Assembly: GCF_014696715.1 (NCBI RefSeq)
Contig: NZ_JACJQO010000006.1
Coordinates: forward strand, 248,001-312,000
Reading direction: 5' to 3'
Source of the DNA: Pseudanabaena sp. FACHB-2040
GTDB lineage: Bacteria > Cyanobacteriota > Cyanobacteriia > Phormidesmidales > Phormidesmidaceae
DNA: 64,000 nt
Positions 8,936-17,800 of this stretch are shown here, piece by piece. Each line of letters starts with the position of its first letter. Within the stretch, counting starts at the first letter, position 1. The position numbers and the translations under genes were made by a program. The notes under the pieces were generated by a model, which was not told where the DNA came from, did not search any database, and saw only the letters and a program-made list of their open reading frames with translations.

Positions 8936-8961
8936 CAAGCAGAGGCTTAGCCAACAGAAAG

Positions 8962-8990
8962 GGGGGTGCAAAGTTTTACTTTGCACCCCC
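8962..8990. terminator. Bidirectional terminator between desaturase/SDR and psaI
   Basis: A perfect 12-bp stem (GGGGGTGCAAAG, 5-nt loop, CTTTGCACCCCC) lies between the convergent desaturase/SDR and psaI genes. Its position suits shared termination for both. Confidence 0.75.
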
Positions 8991-9043
8991 TAATAACCAT
9001 GACTATGCGAAAAAGCAGAGGTATCGAGCAGGTTTAGGCTGCC

Positions 9044-9157
9044 TTAAGCAGCGGCATCATCTCGCTCAATGTACAGAAACAGAGCTGCCATCGCAACAGC
9101 AGGAAAGATAATGCCGACCATGGGCACCAGAATCGAGGGTAAAAAGGAAGCTGCCAT
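9044..9157 (-). CDS. psaI: Photosystem I subunit VIII (PsaI)
   Basis: A 37-aa single-span membrane protein. It begins [12 protein letters not shown], continues through one hydrophobic helix ([15 protein letters not shown]) and ends [12 protein letters not shown]. The PxxxxP spacing and terminal FLYIE motif fit PsaI, the small photosystem I subunit that helps anchor PsaL and the trimer. The gene lies alone. In many cyanobacteria psaI is next to psaL, which is not here. The promoter must lie between 9158 and 9267, shortly after the stop-side of the region used by the unknown gene upstream. PsaI identity rests on length, topology and the end motif. Confidence 0.75.
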   Translation of the reverse strand: MAASFLPSILVPMVGIIFPAVAMAALFLYIERDDAAA

Positions 9158-9267
9158 AGGGTTTTTCCTATCTCAACATCAAAATCACAGCATTAGGGAT
9201 CAGATTACTGCGAATTGCCGGTTTTACTGCAGTTCGTTTACAAACTTTGCGAATCTCTTAACACGCC

Positions 9268-11232
9268 CTACAAATCAAATTCGTCTAGCGTTGAGGTGCT
9301 GATCTCAGGGGGGATGACGGTGCGGCTAACGCTGGTCTTGTAGCTTTCCTGCTGAGTCACCATGTCAACTGCGATCGCTTCAAACCACGCCTCCAAACAG
9401 CCCATCGGAACCATGAGCTGAAGGCTGCCCTCTAGATTTCCCTGGCCATCGGGGCTGAGGTTAGTGATTTGTCTCGGCTCGTCTGCCAGAGTGCGGGTTT
9501 GAGGGTCGGTAATCCAAACCTTGAGGTAAAGCCGATTGGGGTAGTAGGGAATGCGCAGCGTAATCGATACCCGATCTCCCGATCGCAGTTCCCCTTCTGG
9601 CACCTCCAGCATCGGTGGCGGCGGGCTGAGAATGTCGTCTGTTTCGGGGGCGGCTTCCTCGGGGATGGGGGCAGGCGCTATTGGCTCCTCTGGATCTTCA
9701 TAGATCACCACTTCACCGGCAAAAGGCTCTTGCCCTGCAGCATCTCTAGCAAAAGACTCTTCCCAGGGGTCGCTTAGGGGCGACAGATCAGTCGCAGGGG
9801 TGGCCAGATCTCTGGCAGCCTGAAGCTCGGCCTGACGGCGAGCAGTGGCTTCATGGGCCTCTATCGCCAGAGAATTAAGCCGCGACCAAAACCGCTCCTG
9901 CAGGTTTAGGGTGCGAAACTCGCTATCGATGAGGGAAAGGGGCTGAGGCTCGGCAGTCGGCACTAGGGCTGAGCTATCAGTCTCATCGGCGGGATTGGCT
10001 GCTGGCCGTTTTTTAGGGGCCGCTTTAGTCTGGAAGAACGGCAGAGTAGGCTCATGAGCCCCGGTTTCGGGGGGATCGGGGTGGTGAATTTTGGGCGGCA
10101 GGATTAATCCTACTTTAGGCCGCAGCAGAGTCGGCACGGCTCTGGGTGGCGGTTCTGGCAGGTCTGTTGTGGGTGGCGGTGGCGGGGCCAGATCTAGCCC
10201 AGCGATATTTCTAGCCGGGTCTTCCGGGAACGCCGCTGGATCGGGGGGAAAGACGATATCTAGGTTCTCATCGGTTTCGGCCTGATTTGCGATCGCATCA
10301 AACAGCGCCACCAAATCCACCGTTACCGTAAAGCGCTGCAGCGCCTTGACCTGGGCTGCAGCTCCAGCGGGCATCACCAAAATCAGCTCGCCCAGCAACA
10401 GCCGCGTCTCTAAGTCAACCGGCAGCGTCACCGGAATAGCAAAGGCAGCGGGCAGCGGTTGGGCCTCTAGCGGGTGCTGCAGCATTGTAATTACAGTGCC
10501 GCTTTGGGGGTCGAGCAGGCGCAGCGCCAGGGTTAAAGCCTCTACCGAACCTGTTGACAGCGCCTCCACGGCCTTGACCTGGCCTACCACCATCAGCACC
10601 TGCCCCTGGTTCACCATAAAGGCAGACTGAGCCAACTCCAAACGATGCGTTGTGCTCAAGACCAAACCCTGGGCAGCACTTTCCTCCCCGCTGACCATCG
10701 CTTCAGAGAGAGCCTGGTCAATCGCACCAAAAGCTTCTACCAAAGCCGTTTGGGAAATGAGCGCCGAGTCGGGGCTGATCAAAATGTCAGAGCTTGCCTC
10801 TGCGCCGGCAAAAGAAACCCGATCCTCCGAGGCTGAGCTATCAGCAGTCCAGTCTTCTGGAAACCACTCATCGCCCTCGTTAATTTCCTGCGGCAAAACC
10901 CTCAGCTGAATAGCGTACTGCCAGCCCGCAGCGTTGCCTGTCTGGCTGTCGTCGGCACAGTGAATCTCCCAAATGCCTGCGTTTAGCCAGGTAAAGGGCA
11001 TGACCACCATCAAGCCCGCTTCATTGGTCTCACCTGTGCGCTTCATCAGCCGCCGCCGAGGCGTTGCCTGGTCTTGAATAAGCTGGCTAATGCGAACTCT
11101 GACTGGGCTCAAAAGCTGGCTGCTGTGGGCCATAACCCGGTAGCGCCCCTCTAAGATCTCTACCTGGGCAGACTCTAGGGGTAGCCATGCCTGATCTCCC
11201 TCTTTTTGCAGTAGAAACTCCCAGTACTCCAT
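9268..11232 (-). CDS. Conserved-looking cyanobacterial protein of unknown function
   Basis: I do not recognise a named family in this 654-aa protein. The N-terminal 130 residues look beta-rich, with an Ig-like feel (GLMVVMPFTWLNAGIWEIHC). The middle (about 160-320) repeats this character. A long Pro/Glu-rich low-complexity linker (about 330-560) contains one short helical stretch with LNLQERFWSRLNSLAIEAHE. The C-terminus (about 560-640) is another predicted beta domain with IPYYPNRLYLKVWI. There is no signal peptide or membrane helix. The shape suggests a cytoplasmic scaffold with beta-sandwich modules, but function is unknown. Start ATG at 11232. Confidence 0.6.
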   Translation of the reverse strand: MEYWEFLLQKEGDQAWLPLESAQVEILEGRYRVMAHSSQLLSPVRVRISQLIQDQATPRRRLMKRTGETNEAGLMVVMPFTWLNAGIWEIHCADDSQTGNAAGWQYAIQLRVLPQEINEGDEWFPEDWTADSSASEDRVSFAGAEASSDILISPDSALISQTALVEAFGAIDQALSEAMVSGEESAAQGLVLSTTHRLELAQSAFMVNQGQVLMVVGQVKAVEALSTGSVEALTLALRLLDPQSGTVITMLQHPLEAQPLPAAFAIPVTLPVDLETRLLLGELILVMPAGAAAQVKALQRFTVTVDLVALFDAIANQAETDENLDIVFPPDPAAFPEDPARNIAGLDLAPPPPPTTDLPEPPPRAVPTLLRPKVGLILPPKIHHPDPPETGAHEPTLPFFQTKAAPKKRPAANPADETDSSALVPTAEPQPLSLIDSEFRTLNLQERFWSRLNSLAIEAHEATARRQAELQAARDLATPATDLSPLSDPWEESFARDAAGQEPFAGEVVIYEDPEEPIAPAPIPEEAAPETDDILSPPPPMLEVPEGELRSGDRVSITLRIPYYPNRLYLKVWITDPQTRTLADEPRQITNLSPDGQGNLEGSLQLMVPMGCLEAWFEAIAVDMVTQQESYKTSVSRTVIPPEISTSTLDEFDL

Positions 11233-11329
11233 AATCCACCTGCAACAGGGACGGCAAAGACGATTTCAGAACACTCCTAAGAATATACTCCCTGTCAAAA
11301 TCAATCACGTCGAGTTTGAGCTACAGCAG

Positions 11330-11347
11330 GGGGAGAGGCGTCTCCCC
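11330..11347 (-). terminator. Short hairpin after the ArsC/Spx-like gene
   Basis: GGGGAGA-GGCG-TCTCCCC lies 14 bp beyond the stop of the ArsC-like gene. The stem is GC-rich but there is no T-tract on the minus strand, so its role as a terminator is tentative. Confidence 0.4.
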
Positions 11348-11361
11348 TTTCCCCCGTCTCC

Positions 11362-11718
11362 CTAAAGCCCCAATTTCTGCCGCAGTTCCTCATCCGTGCC
11401 GCGAAAACCTGCTAAAACAGCTTGACCCGCTTCTACAAAGAGGGGGCGCTTGAGCAGCATGGCATCGGCGGCAAAGGCGTCTACCCACTGGGCATCGCTC
11501 CAGGTTTGCTTTTCTGCTCCCAAGGCTCGGTAAGACTGGCCGGAGGTATTACGCAAGGGTTTAGCGCCCAAGGTGGCAACCCAGCTTTCGATCTGCGATC
11601 GCAAAGGCGGTGCTGCCTTGGTGTTGATAAATTCGTAGCTCACGCCCTGACTGTCGAGCCAGGCCAGAGCTTTTTTGCATGTGCTGCAAGTAGGGATGCC
11701 GTAAACGTGTAGGGTCAT
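11362..11718 (-). CDS. ArsC/Spx-family thioredoxin-fold protein (YffB-like)
   Basis: A 118-aa protein of the ArsC-like thioredoxin fold. The N-terminal redox motif is CSTC (Cys11 and Cys14, in GIPTCSTCKKAL). YEFINTKAAPP and the C-terminal region LLKRPLFVEAG follow; the conserved Arg-Pro is typical of the family. Members act as arsenate reductases, as Spx-type regulators or as glutathione-dependent reductases such as YffB. The full three-cysteine arsenate reductase pattern is absent and no ars genes are nearby, so I would not call it an arsenate reductase. It follows cp12 on the same strand but is separated from it by a terminator-like hairpin. Confidence 0.8.
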   Translation of the reverse strand: MTLHVYGIPTCSTCKKALAWLDSQGVSYEFINTKAAPPLRSQIESWVATLGAKPLRNTSGQSYRALGAEKQTWSDAQWVDAFAADAMLLKRPLFVEAGQAVLAGFRGTDEELRQKLGL

Positions 11719-11729
11719 AAAAATTCGTG

Positions 11730-11759
11730 AAAAAGCGCCCCGTTAACCACAGGACGCTT
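11730..11759 (-). terminator. Rho-independent-type terminator of cp12
   Basis: On the minus strand AAGCGTCC pairs with GGGGCGCTT (one G-U) around a 10-nt loop and is followed by five T. It lies 66 bp after the cp12 stop and just before the start of the ArsC-like gene. Confidence 0.65.
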
Positions 11760-11824
11760 CAACAAAAGATGCTTATTAGAGGCGGTTGCCGAAGCTTAAG
11801 GCCATTCACAGGACAAAGAACCGC

Positions 11825-12049
11825 TTAGGTGTCGTAGACGCGGCACTCGTCAGCTTCGGGGTTGGTGTCGCAGTACTTCTCAAAAGAAGACTTGACAGGG
11901 CCTTTGTCCCGCTGGTGGGAAGCTTCTGCCTGTAGCTCTTCAACGGCGTCCCAGGCAGCAGCACACTCTTGAGAACTAGAACCTGTGGCATCGCAGGCGG
12001 CGCGAGCGCTTTCAATTTCTTCGTGGATTTTGTTTTGGATATCGCTCAT
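11825..12049 (-). CDS. cp12: Calvin-cycle regulator CP12
   Basis: A 74-aa intrinsically disordered redox switch. When oxidised, CP12 ties phosphoribulokinase and glyceraldehyde-3-phosphate dehydrogenase into an inactive complex in the dark. Both cysteine pairs are present: Cys19/Cys29 (ACDATGSSSQEC) and Cys60/Cys69 (YCDTNPEADECR). The AWDAVEEL core between them is intact, and the C-terminal DECRVYDT is the GAPDH-binding tail. Start ATG at 12049. It appears to be monocistronic with its own terminator. Confidence 0.95.
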   Translation of the reverse strand: MSDIQNKIHEEIESARAACDATGSSSQECAAAWDAVEELQAEASHQRDKGPVKSSFEKYCDTNPEADECRVYDT

Positions 12050-12389
12050 GGACTTTTAGGGGTGTTATTGATAAACAACAGGAACGCTTCAGGGAGATCG
12101 TCTCTAAAAGCGCGATGTCTAACCTGCAACTTCTCTGCCCAGTATAGTGTACTGGTTGGGTTCGGTATGGCCGTAAAAACCACACTGGCTAAGGCTTTAT
12201 GTTTTTTGGGGCTGCAGATTGTTTTTAGGATGGTAAGAGAGAAGTAGGCCCCCGCCTTAACTTTCCTTAATCTTACCCTGCGATCGCAAATCGACATCTG
12301 TCCTGAGAAATGCCTAGTTCGGTCGTTTCAGGCTCTGTCAGAATCCCGTTAGAATCAAACATTGAGGTTTATTCAGAAGGTGCGCCAGC
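12050..12389. other. Divergent intergenic region, cp12 / FIST gene
   Basis: This 340-bp stretch must hold the promoters for cp12 (leftward) and the FIST gene (rightward). It includes one HIP1-type site near 12281. I see no ORF with coding character and no clear operator. Confidence 0.5.
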
Positions 12390-13631
12390 ATGGATGAGAC
12401 GTATGAACCCATGAAGTGGGTCAGCGCCCTATCTACTCGAGCCTCCCTAGAGGGCGCTGTTGGGGAGGTGGTTGAGCACATCCAGGCTCGCTTTTCAGGC
12501 CAGCCAGACCTGGGGTTGCTCTTTATTTCATCGGCTTTTGCCAGCGAACTTCCTCGGCTGTTGCCCCTGCTGCAAGAAGCCCTACCAATGCCTGCTCTGA
12601 TCGGCTGTAGCGGCGGCGGGGTAATCGGCATGAGCCCCGACGATCTGGCCCTGGAAGTTGAGGGCAAGCCCGCCCTCAGCCTCAGTGTCGCCTCTCTACC
12701 GGGAGTCAAAGTTCACAGCTTCCATCTTCCTAGCGGAGCATTGCCTGACCTCGACAGTCCACCTGGCAACTGGATTGATCTAATCGGGGTAGACCCGGCA
12801 GACAACCCCCAGTTTATTCTGATGGCCGATCCCTTCGCCTCAGGCATCAATGATCTGCTGCAGGGTCTAGATTTTGCCTATCCCGGAGCCGTTAAGGTGG
12901 GTGGCTTGGCCAGTGCCAACGGCCTCAACCGCAGCAGCGGACTATTTTGCGATCGCACTCTGCACCAAGAAGGCATTGTCGGGGTCGCCCTCTGCGGTCA
13001 CGTTGTTCTAGATACAATCGTGGCTCAGGGCTGTCGCCCGATCGGCAATCCCTACCGAGTTGCCGAAGCCGAGCGCAACATCTTGCTCAGGCTTGAAGAC
13101 CCCGACAGCAATAATGAACTGCGCCCCCCGCTAGAGATTTTGCAGGAGCTGTTTCAAATCCTCAGCGAAGAAGACCGCAGCCTCGCTCAGCACTCTCTAT
13201 TCATAGGTGTTGCCCAAGACGGCTTTAAGCTCACCCTAGAACACGGCGACTTCCTCATCCGCAACCTGCTCGGCGTAGATCCTAAAGCCGGGGCCATTGC
13301 CATTGGCGATCGCATTCGCCCCGGCCAGCGAGTGCAGTTTCACCTGCGCGATGCTCGAACCTCCGCCGAAGACCTAGAAACCCTGCTCAGCCGCTACCAA
13401 CTCCAGTCGCAGTTTCAAACCGCCTCTCCAGTAGGAGCCCTGCTGTTTTCCTGCATGGGCCGGGGCGAAGGTCTATACAAAGAGCCCAACTTCGACTCCC
13501 GGCTATTTAACCGCTTCCTCGATCAGGTACCGCTTAGCGGCTTCTTCTGCGGCGGCGAAATTGGCCCCATTGGAGGAACCACATTTCTCCACGGGTATAC
13601 CTCGGTATTCGGCATTTGTCGGCAGCCGTGA
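12390..13631 (+). CDS. FIST N/FIST C domain sensor protein
   Basis: A 413-aa soluble protein with the FIST architecture. The N-terminal FIST domain (about residues 20-220) carries LIGCSGGGVIG. The C-terminal FIST_C domain (about 225-400) ends with GFFCGGEIGPIGGTTFLHGYTS. FIST domains are proposed to sense small ligands, possibly amino acids, and in many bacteria are joined to or near signalling proteins. Here the domain stands free but lies just beyond the pix chemotaxis operon, so a sensory link is possible. No enzymatic residues are apparent. ATG at 12390 begins the frame; a second ATG is at residue 8. Confidence 0.85.
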   Translation: MDETYEPMKWVSALSTRASLEGAVGEVVEHIQARFSGQPDLGLLFISSAFASELPRLLPLLQEALPMPALIGCSGGGVIGMSPDDLALEVEGKPALSLSVASLPGVKVHSFHLPSGALPDLDSPPGNWIDLIGVDPADNPQFILMADPFASGINDLLQGLDFAYPGAVKVGGLASANGLNRSSGLFCDRTLHQEGIVGVALCGHVVLDTIVAQGCRPIGNPYRVAEAERNILLRLEDPDSNNELRPPLEILQELFQILSEEDRSLAQHSLFIGVAQDGFKLTLEHGDFLIRNLLGVDPKAGAIAIGDRIRPGQRVQFHLRDARTSAEDLETLLSRYQLQSQFQTASPVGALLFSCMGRGEGLYKEPNFDSRLFNRFLDQVPLSGFFCGGEIGPIGGTTFLHGYTSVFGICRQP

Positions 13632-13699
13632 GGGAGGAGCAACCCCGTAGAGAAAAGACCTGGGGGTGCGATCGCATTTACCCGACCACCCAATTCCAC

Positions 13700-13945
13700 T
13701 CACTCATCCACCCTAGGACGCTGCATCAAGCTGATCAGCTCATTGGGCTTACGAGTAGGCATTAATCGCGACCAACTCCTAATCTCCGTGATTTGGGCAG
13801 CGTGCAGCAAATGAATAACTCTCTTAACCCAACCCGGCGCACCGATCAAAATCATTCGATTGGTGTGTTTCTAGGTATTCGTAAACACCTCAATTACCGT
13901 GCTATCAAACGAATCATCAGATTGAGCAAGTTGATCTTCTGACAT
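13700..13945 (-). pseudogene. Small ORF interrupted by an in-frame stop
   Basis: Reading leftward from ATG at 13945 gives MSEDQLAQSDDSFDSTVIEV, then TAG at 13871-13873. The same frame continues open for 56 more codons (MILIGAPGWVKRVIHLLHAA and onward) to TGA at 13700-13702. The second part has ordinary protein-like composition, so this looks like an 81-residue gene broken by one nonsense codon. I do not recognise the family. It is divergent from the XRE regulator, with the palindromic operator between them, so it may have been a regulatory partner or target. The downstream ATG in the second half could alternatively start a shorter functional protein. Confidence 0.5.
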
Positions 13946-13961
13946 AGGGACAGCCCCTTAA

Positions 13962-13999
13962 AGGATGAGAGTGTACAAAATTTTGTACACTCTCATCCT
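13962..13999. promoter_or_regulatory. 38-bp perfect palindrome, likely operator
   Basis: Two 19-bp arms meet without a loop around the core TGTACAAAATTTTGTACA (13972-13989). It lies between the divergent broken ORF and the XRE regulator, where an autoregulatory operator is expected. The centre-to-centre distance to a second, weaker copy is 35 bp. Confidence 0.75.
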
Positions 14000-14004
14000 A
14001 GCCC

Positions 14005-14026
14005 AATGTGCAGAATTTTGTACATT
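14005..14026. promoter_or_regulatory. Second, imperfect operator copy
   Basis: TGTGCAGAATTTTGTACA (14007-14024) matches the core of the large palindrome with two changes and is a 22-bp dyad with two mismatched pairs. It is 33 bp upstream of the XRE gene, a position suited to repression. Confidence 0.6.
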
Positions 14027-14059
14027 TACTTGGTTATGTTCCTTTGACAGTATTGGGGC

Positions 14060-14305
14060 ATGGGTAAAGCAGGAAAAGCACTCAGGCAAGTGCTTGAGAA
14101 GTACAAAATCAGCCAAAACCGCTTAGCGGTAACAATGGGAATCGGGCGCTCTACCGTTAACCAATGGTTCAACGAGTCTAGCGATCCCTCTGCTGAAGCG
14201 GTCACTGAGATCTTTGCTGCCCTGGAAACCCTAAATCCAATCGCTGCAAGAGAATTTCTCACCCTCTACCTAGGCCGTCCGATCTTGGGGGACGACCCAT
14301 CCTGA
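14060..14305 (+). CDS. Small XRE-type helix-turn-helix regulator
   Basis: An 81-aa protein that is almost only a DNA-binding domain. A five-helix XRE fold is suggested by LRQVLEKYKISQNRLAVTMG, then the recognition segment IGRSTVNQWFNESSDPSAEA. A short C-terminal tail (FLTLYLGRP) follows. Similar 80-aa regulators are common in cyanobacteria, but their targets are mostly unknown. The start is ATG at 14060. Two dyads with a shared TGTACAAAATTTTGTACA core lie directly upstream, so autoregulation is likely (inference). Confidence 0.85.
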   Translation: MGKAGKALRQVLEKYKISQNRLAVTMGIGRSTVNQWFNESSDPSAEAVTEIFAALETLNPIAAREFLTLYLGRPILGDDPS

Positions 14306-14313
14306 ACTATTTT

Positions 14314-14871
14314 TTAGACATTGACTGGAGAGGGCGGCAGCAGCGGGGGCAAGACCTGCTCCAAATCCAGCAGAAAAATAGGATCCTCTTGTTGCGGTAA
14401 AGAAATAACAGCATTTACACAGCGCATCTGGCTCATGCTCAGAAAAGCCACCGAAATCGGGGCAAATGCCGATTGAGGCACCCGCCGAAGCACTGGGGCA
14501 TGGCTCACCACCAGACCCAGCACTTCAGCAAGTTGGGGCAATTTAATAATCACCACATGGCGGGGGTCGATCAGTTCCGGCAAAGGTAGCTTGGCTGAAT
14601 AACCGACAGCAGGTAAGACGGCCTGGGGCACATCTCGGTAGATGTGGCGCTCTAGATCAATCGTTGGCACCCGGTGGCCATCAATCAAAATCAGCCCCAA
14701 GCCATGGGCATGTCCGCTGCTGTGGACTGCAGTCAGGGGCACCACCTTTTGCGCCGTCTGAATTGGCAGGGCAAACCAATCCTGACGGACAGGAAAGGTG
14801 ATCATTTGGTGAATAGGAGCCCTCGGCAGGGCCTTGAGGTTGCGGCGAGCAGCTCTTCTCGAAGAGGTCAT
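14314..14871 (-). CDS. Second CheW-like protein of the pix operon
   Basis: A 185-aa CheW-domain protein. The beta-strand pattern MITFPVRQDWFALPIQTAQK, GLGLILIDGHRVPTIDLER and the final FLLDLEQVLPPL match CheW folds, which couple receptors to CheA. An N-terminal basic leader of about 20 residues (TSSRRAARRNLKALPR) precedes the domain. It is the last gene of the pix operon, 19 bp after pixL. It is additional to the PixI homologue at 21764-22291, so two CheW adaptors serve this pathway. The Synechocystis pix cluster as I recall it lacks this distal gene. Confidence 0.8.
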   Translation of the reverse strand: MTSSRRAARRNLKALPRAPIHQMITFPVRQDWFALPIQTAQKVVPLTAVHSSGHAHGLGLILIDGHRVPTIDLERHIYRDVPQAVLPAVGYSAKLPLPELIDPRHVVIIKLPQLAEVLGLVVSHAPVLRRVPQSAFAPISVAFLSMSQMRCVNAVISLPQQEDPIFLLDLEQVLPPLLPPSPVNV

Positions 14872-14890
14872 GGTAAGGGCTCCGGCAAGA

Positions 14891-17800
14891 TTAACTGACT
14901 ACGGCCTGCTCAACAAGCGCTGCCAGCGTCTTGAGCAGAAACTGTTCGTTGTAGGGCTTAGTGAAGTAAGCAGCGGCACCTAAGTTGGCAGCCAGCTGCC
15001 GGTGTTTTTCGCTGCCCCGTGACGTGAGCATGGCAACCGGCAGTAAGTCATGGACCGGTTGGGCCTTAATTTGAGCCAAGAACCCATAGCCGTCGAGTCG
15101 CGGCATCTCCACATCACAGAGCACAGCATTAACCGTTAATCCTGCATTCAATTTGTCCAAAGCATCTTGCCCATCTTTAGCCTGAGCCACTTGATAGCCT
15201 GCTTTTTCAAGCGTCAGGGCCAACAACCGCCGCACATTAATCGAGTCGTCGATGACCAAAATCGTTGGCCTTTGGGGCCGCTTCAGCATCGTTCCTTGGA
15301 AAGGCGTACCAGCAGCTTCCGAGGCTGGCAAATACCCAGCCATTGCGGGCCGATTAGAAACAGGTTGATTGGGTTGCTTGCTGTCGCCATTTACCTCAAG
15401 GCTGGCCACCCAGTAGAGCAGTTCAGGCACATTAACCAGGGGCACCACCTGACCATCGCCCAAAATGGTGCAGCTGTTAAAGCCAGGAGGCATAGGCAAG
15501 TTGCCCTCAATCCGGCGAATCGCCACCTCTTGCTCACCCCAAGACCGCTCTACCTGAATGCCAACCAGCCGACCGTTATGTTCGACCAGCAGCACTGTAG
15601 GAGCAGAAATAGTCGGCGCAATTTCTGGGGTTTCTAGCTGCACCGGGCAGTTAAAGACCAGCCAGCGGGCCAGGGGCACCAGCTGCACAATCTGGTCTTC
15701 CCACTCAAACATCTCTTTGCCTGCGGTAGACATAATCTGCTCTGAGGCCAGCAAAAGCAGCTCCTCAATAGCATCCACCGGAAACGCCATCCGCATCCCG
15801 TGGCTTTCGACGACCAGCACCCGAGTCACCGAGAGCGTATACGGAATTGACAGGGTAAAGGTCGTGCCCAGCCCCGGTTGAGTATCCACCTGGATATCGC
15901 CCCGAATGTCTTTTAATCGACTGCGGACAACGTCCATACCAATGCCTCGACCAGAGAGATCGGTGACCCGACCAGCAGTGCTAAACCCAGGCTCAAAGAT
16001 GAGCGATAACAGTTCCTGGTTGCTAGCTGCGCTCAACAGCCCCTCGTCTAAGCCCATCTGGCGAGCCTTAGCCCGGATTTTTTCGGTGTCGATGCCGCCA
16101 CCGTCATCACGGATGGTAATCAGAGTGCGGCTGCTCTGCTGGTAGGCTCGAATTTCAATCAAACCCTTTGCCGATTTGCCCTGGGCTAGCCGGGTCTCGC
16201 TGTCTTCAATCCCGTGGTCAAAGCAGTTGCGAATGATATGAGTCAGCGGCTCCTGCAAAGCCTCTAGGACGTTGCGATCGACCAGGGTGCGCCCTCCCTG
16301 GATTTTAAGATCAACCGGCTTACCATACTGCAGAGACATCTGCCGCAGAGCCCGGGGGAAGCGATCGAAAGTGTCTGAGAGGGGACGCATCCGCAGCTGC
16401 GTCAAATTCTTCTGGAGCTGACGGGCCGTTTTACGCAGATCACGGCAGGTCTGCTCCGTGTTGTCGAGGGACAGGTCAATATCGGCCCCGACCTCCTGAA
16501 GCTGCACGATGGTCTCAATAGTTTCTCGAAAGGGCAGATGCACATCCCGGTAGCGATCTAGCTCCAGCACGTCAAACTGGTCCCGAATCGTGGTCTGACT
16601 GAGAGACTCTTCTAATAGCGTTAGAGTGTGGCCGTTGTGGGCCACTTCCCGTTCAGCCGCAGCCGCCAGCAGAGGCTGCTGTAGAGCAGAGTTAGTCGTC
16701 TGGGTAGCTACTCGGTCGTAGGCGGAGCGCAACTCGCCGTTGATTTGGTCCATCACCCGCAAGCGATCTTGTAGGTTCATCACCAGGTCACGCAGGCGCT
16801 TGACTTCCAGCTCAAGCCGGTTGCGCTCAATGGTGAGTTCACCAAAGAGGTCACTGAGCTGGTTAATCTGCAGCACCGGCACCCGCACTGTGTTCTCCTG
16901 AAGCGTCTCGGTAGGAGTAGGCGCTTCAGTCCAGGCAGTGTTAACAGCAGGTTCGGGCCGAGAAATGGCCTGTACCTCAGTGGGCTGGTTAGCGGCGGCT
17001 TCTGCTGCCTCGGCAGCCAACCACTGGGCCAAATCTGCCTCCAGGGTGTCGGTTGGCAAATCTAGTTCAGAGGCGGCCGCTGGGGTACTGTCAGCCGCAT
17101 CAAAGCTATCAGTTAGGCCTAGGCTCTCAACTGCATCAAAGCTGTCAGCTAAGTTGAGATTTTCAGTGTCGAGACTTTCAGCCTCAAAACCCTCAGCGTC
17201 AAAACTGTCAGCGTTGAAACTCTCAGCCGCATCAAAGTTATCAGTCAGAGCGAAACTCTCAGCGGCGTCAAAGCTATCAGTCAGGCCCAGGCTCTCAGTC
17301 AAGTTCAGACTCTCCGCAACCTCAACTTGGCTGAGCGGCAGAGCGTTGGGGATAGTCGCCAGATTACCTGTCACCACTAGGGCTTGGGTACGCCTCCAGA
17401 CTTGCAAAGAGGCTTGGGCCACCGAAACAATCTGGTCATCGTTGACACTTTCAATTTGCTGGGCAATGGACTGGCAAAGCTGCACAAAGGCTTCTATCTG
17501 CAGCATTTCGCCCAGACCCTCTAGCTCCTGAGCCAGAATGGCGACTTCTTCTTTGAGCCGCGGGTCTTGACGGTCGAGTACTGACTCTAGCCGCTGCAGG
17601 CAGCCTTCGACTTCGGTTTCAAACAGCAGCGGAATGATGTCTTGACCGTCTTCTGGAGAGAGCATGGAGTGAGCATCTTCTTCCTGAGGCTCACCTAGTC
17701 GCTCATGCAGCTGCAGAAACAGGGGGTTGGCTTCTTTTTCTAACCAGTCAGGGGGCAGCTCATTTGCCCTACCCCCTGACTGAGATTGAGGCCGATCGCT

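Noticed and set aside
11362-11718. Arsenate reductase
   Set aside because: It has the fold and a CxxC, but not the catalytic pattern or an ars neighbourhood; only the family is supported.
16938-17531. 197-aa open frame antisense to pixL
   Set aside because: Ser/Leu-rich shadow of the repetitive acidic linker on the other strand; no start site or protein-like composition.
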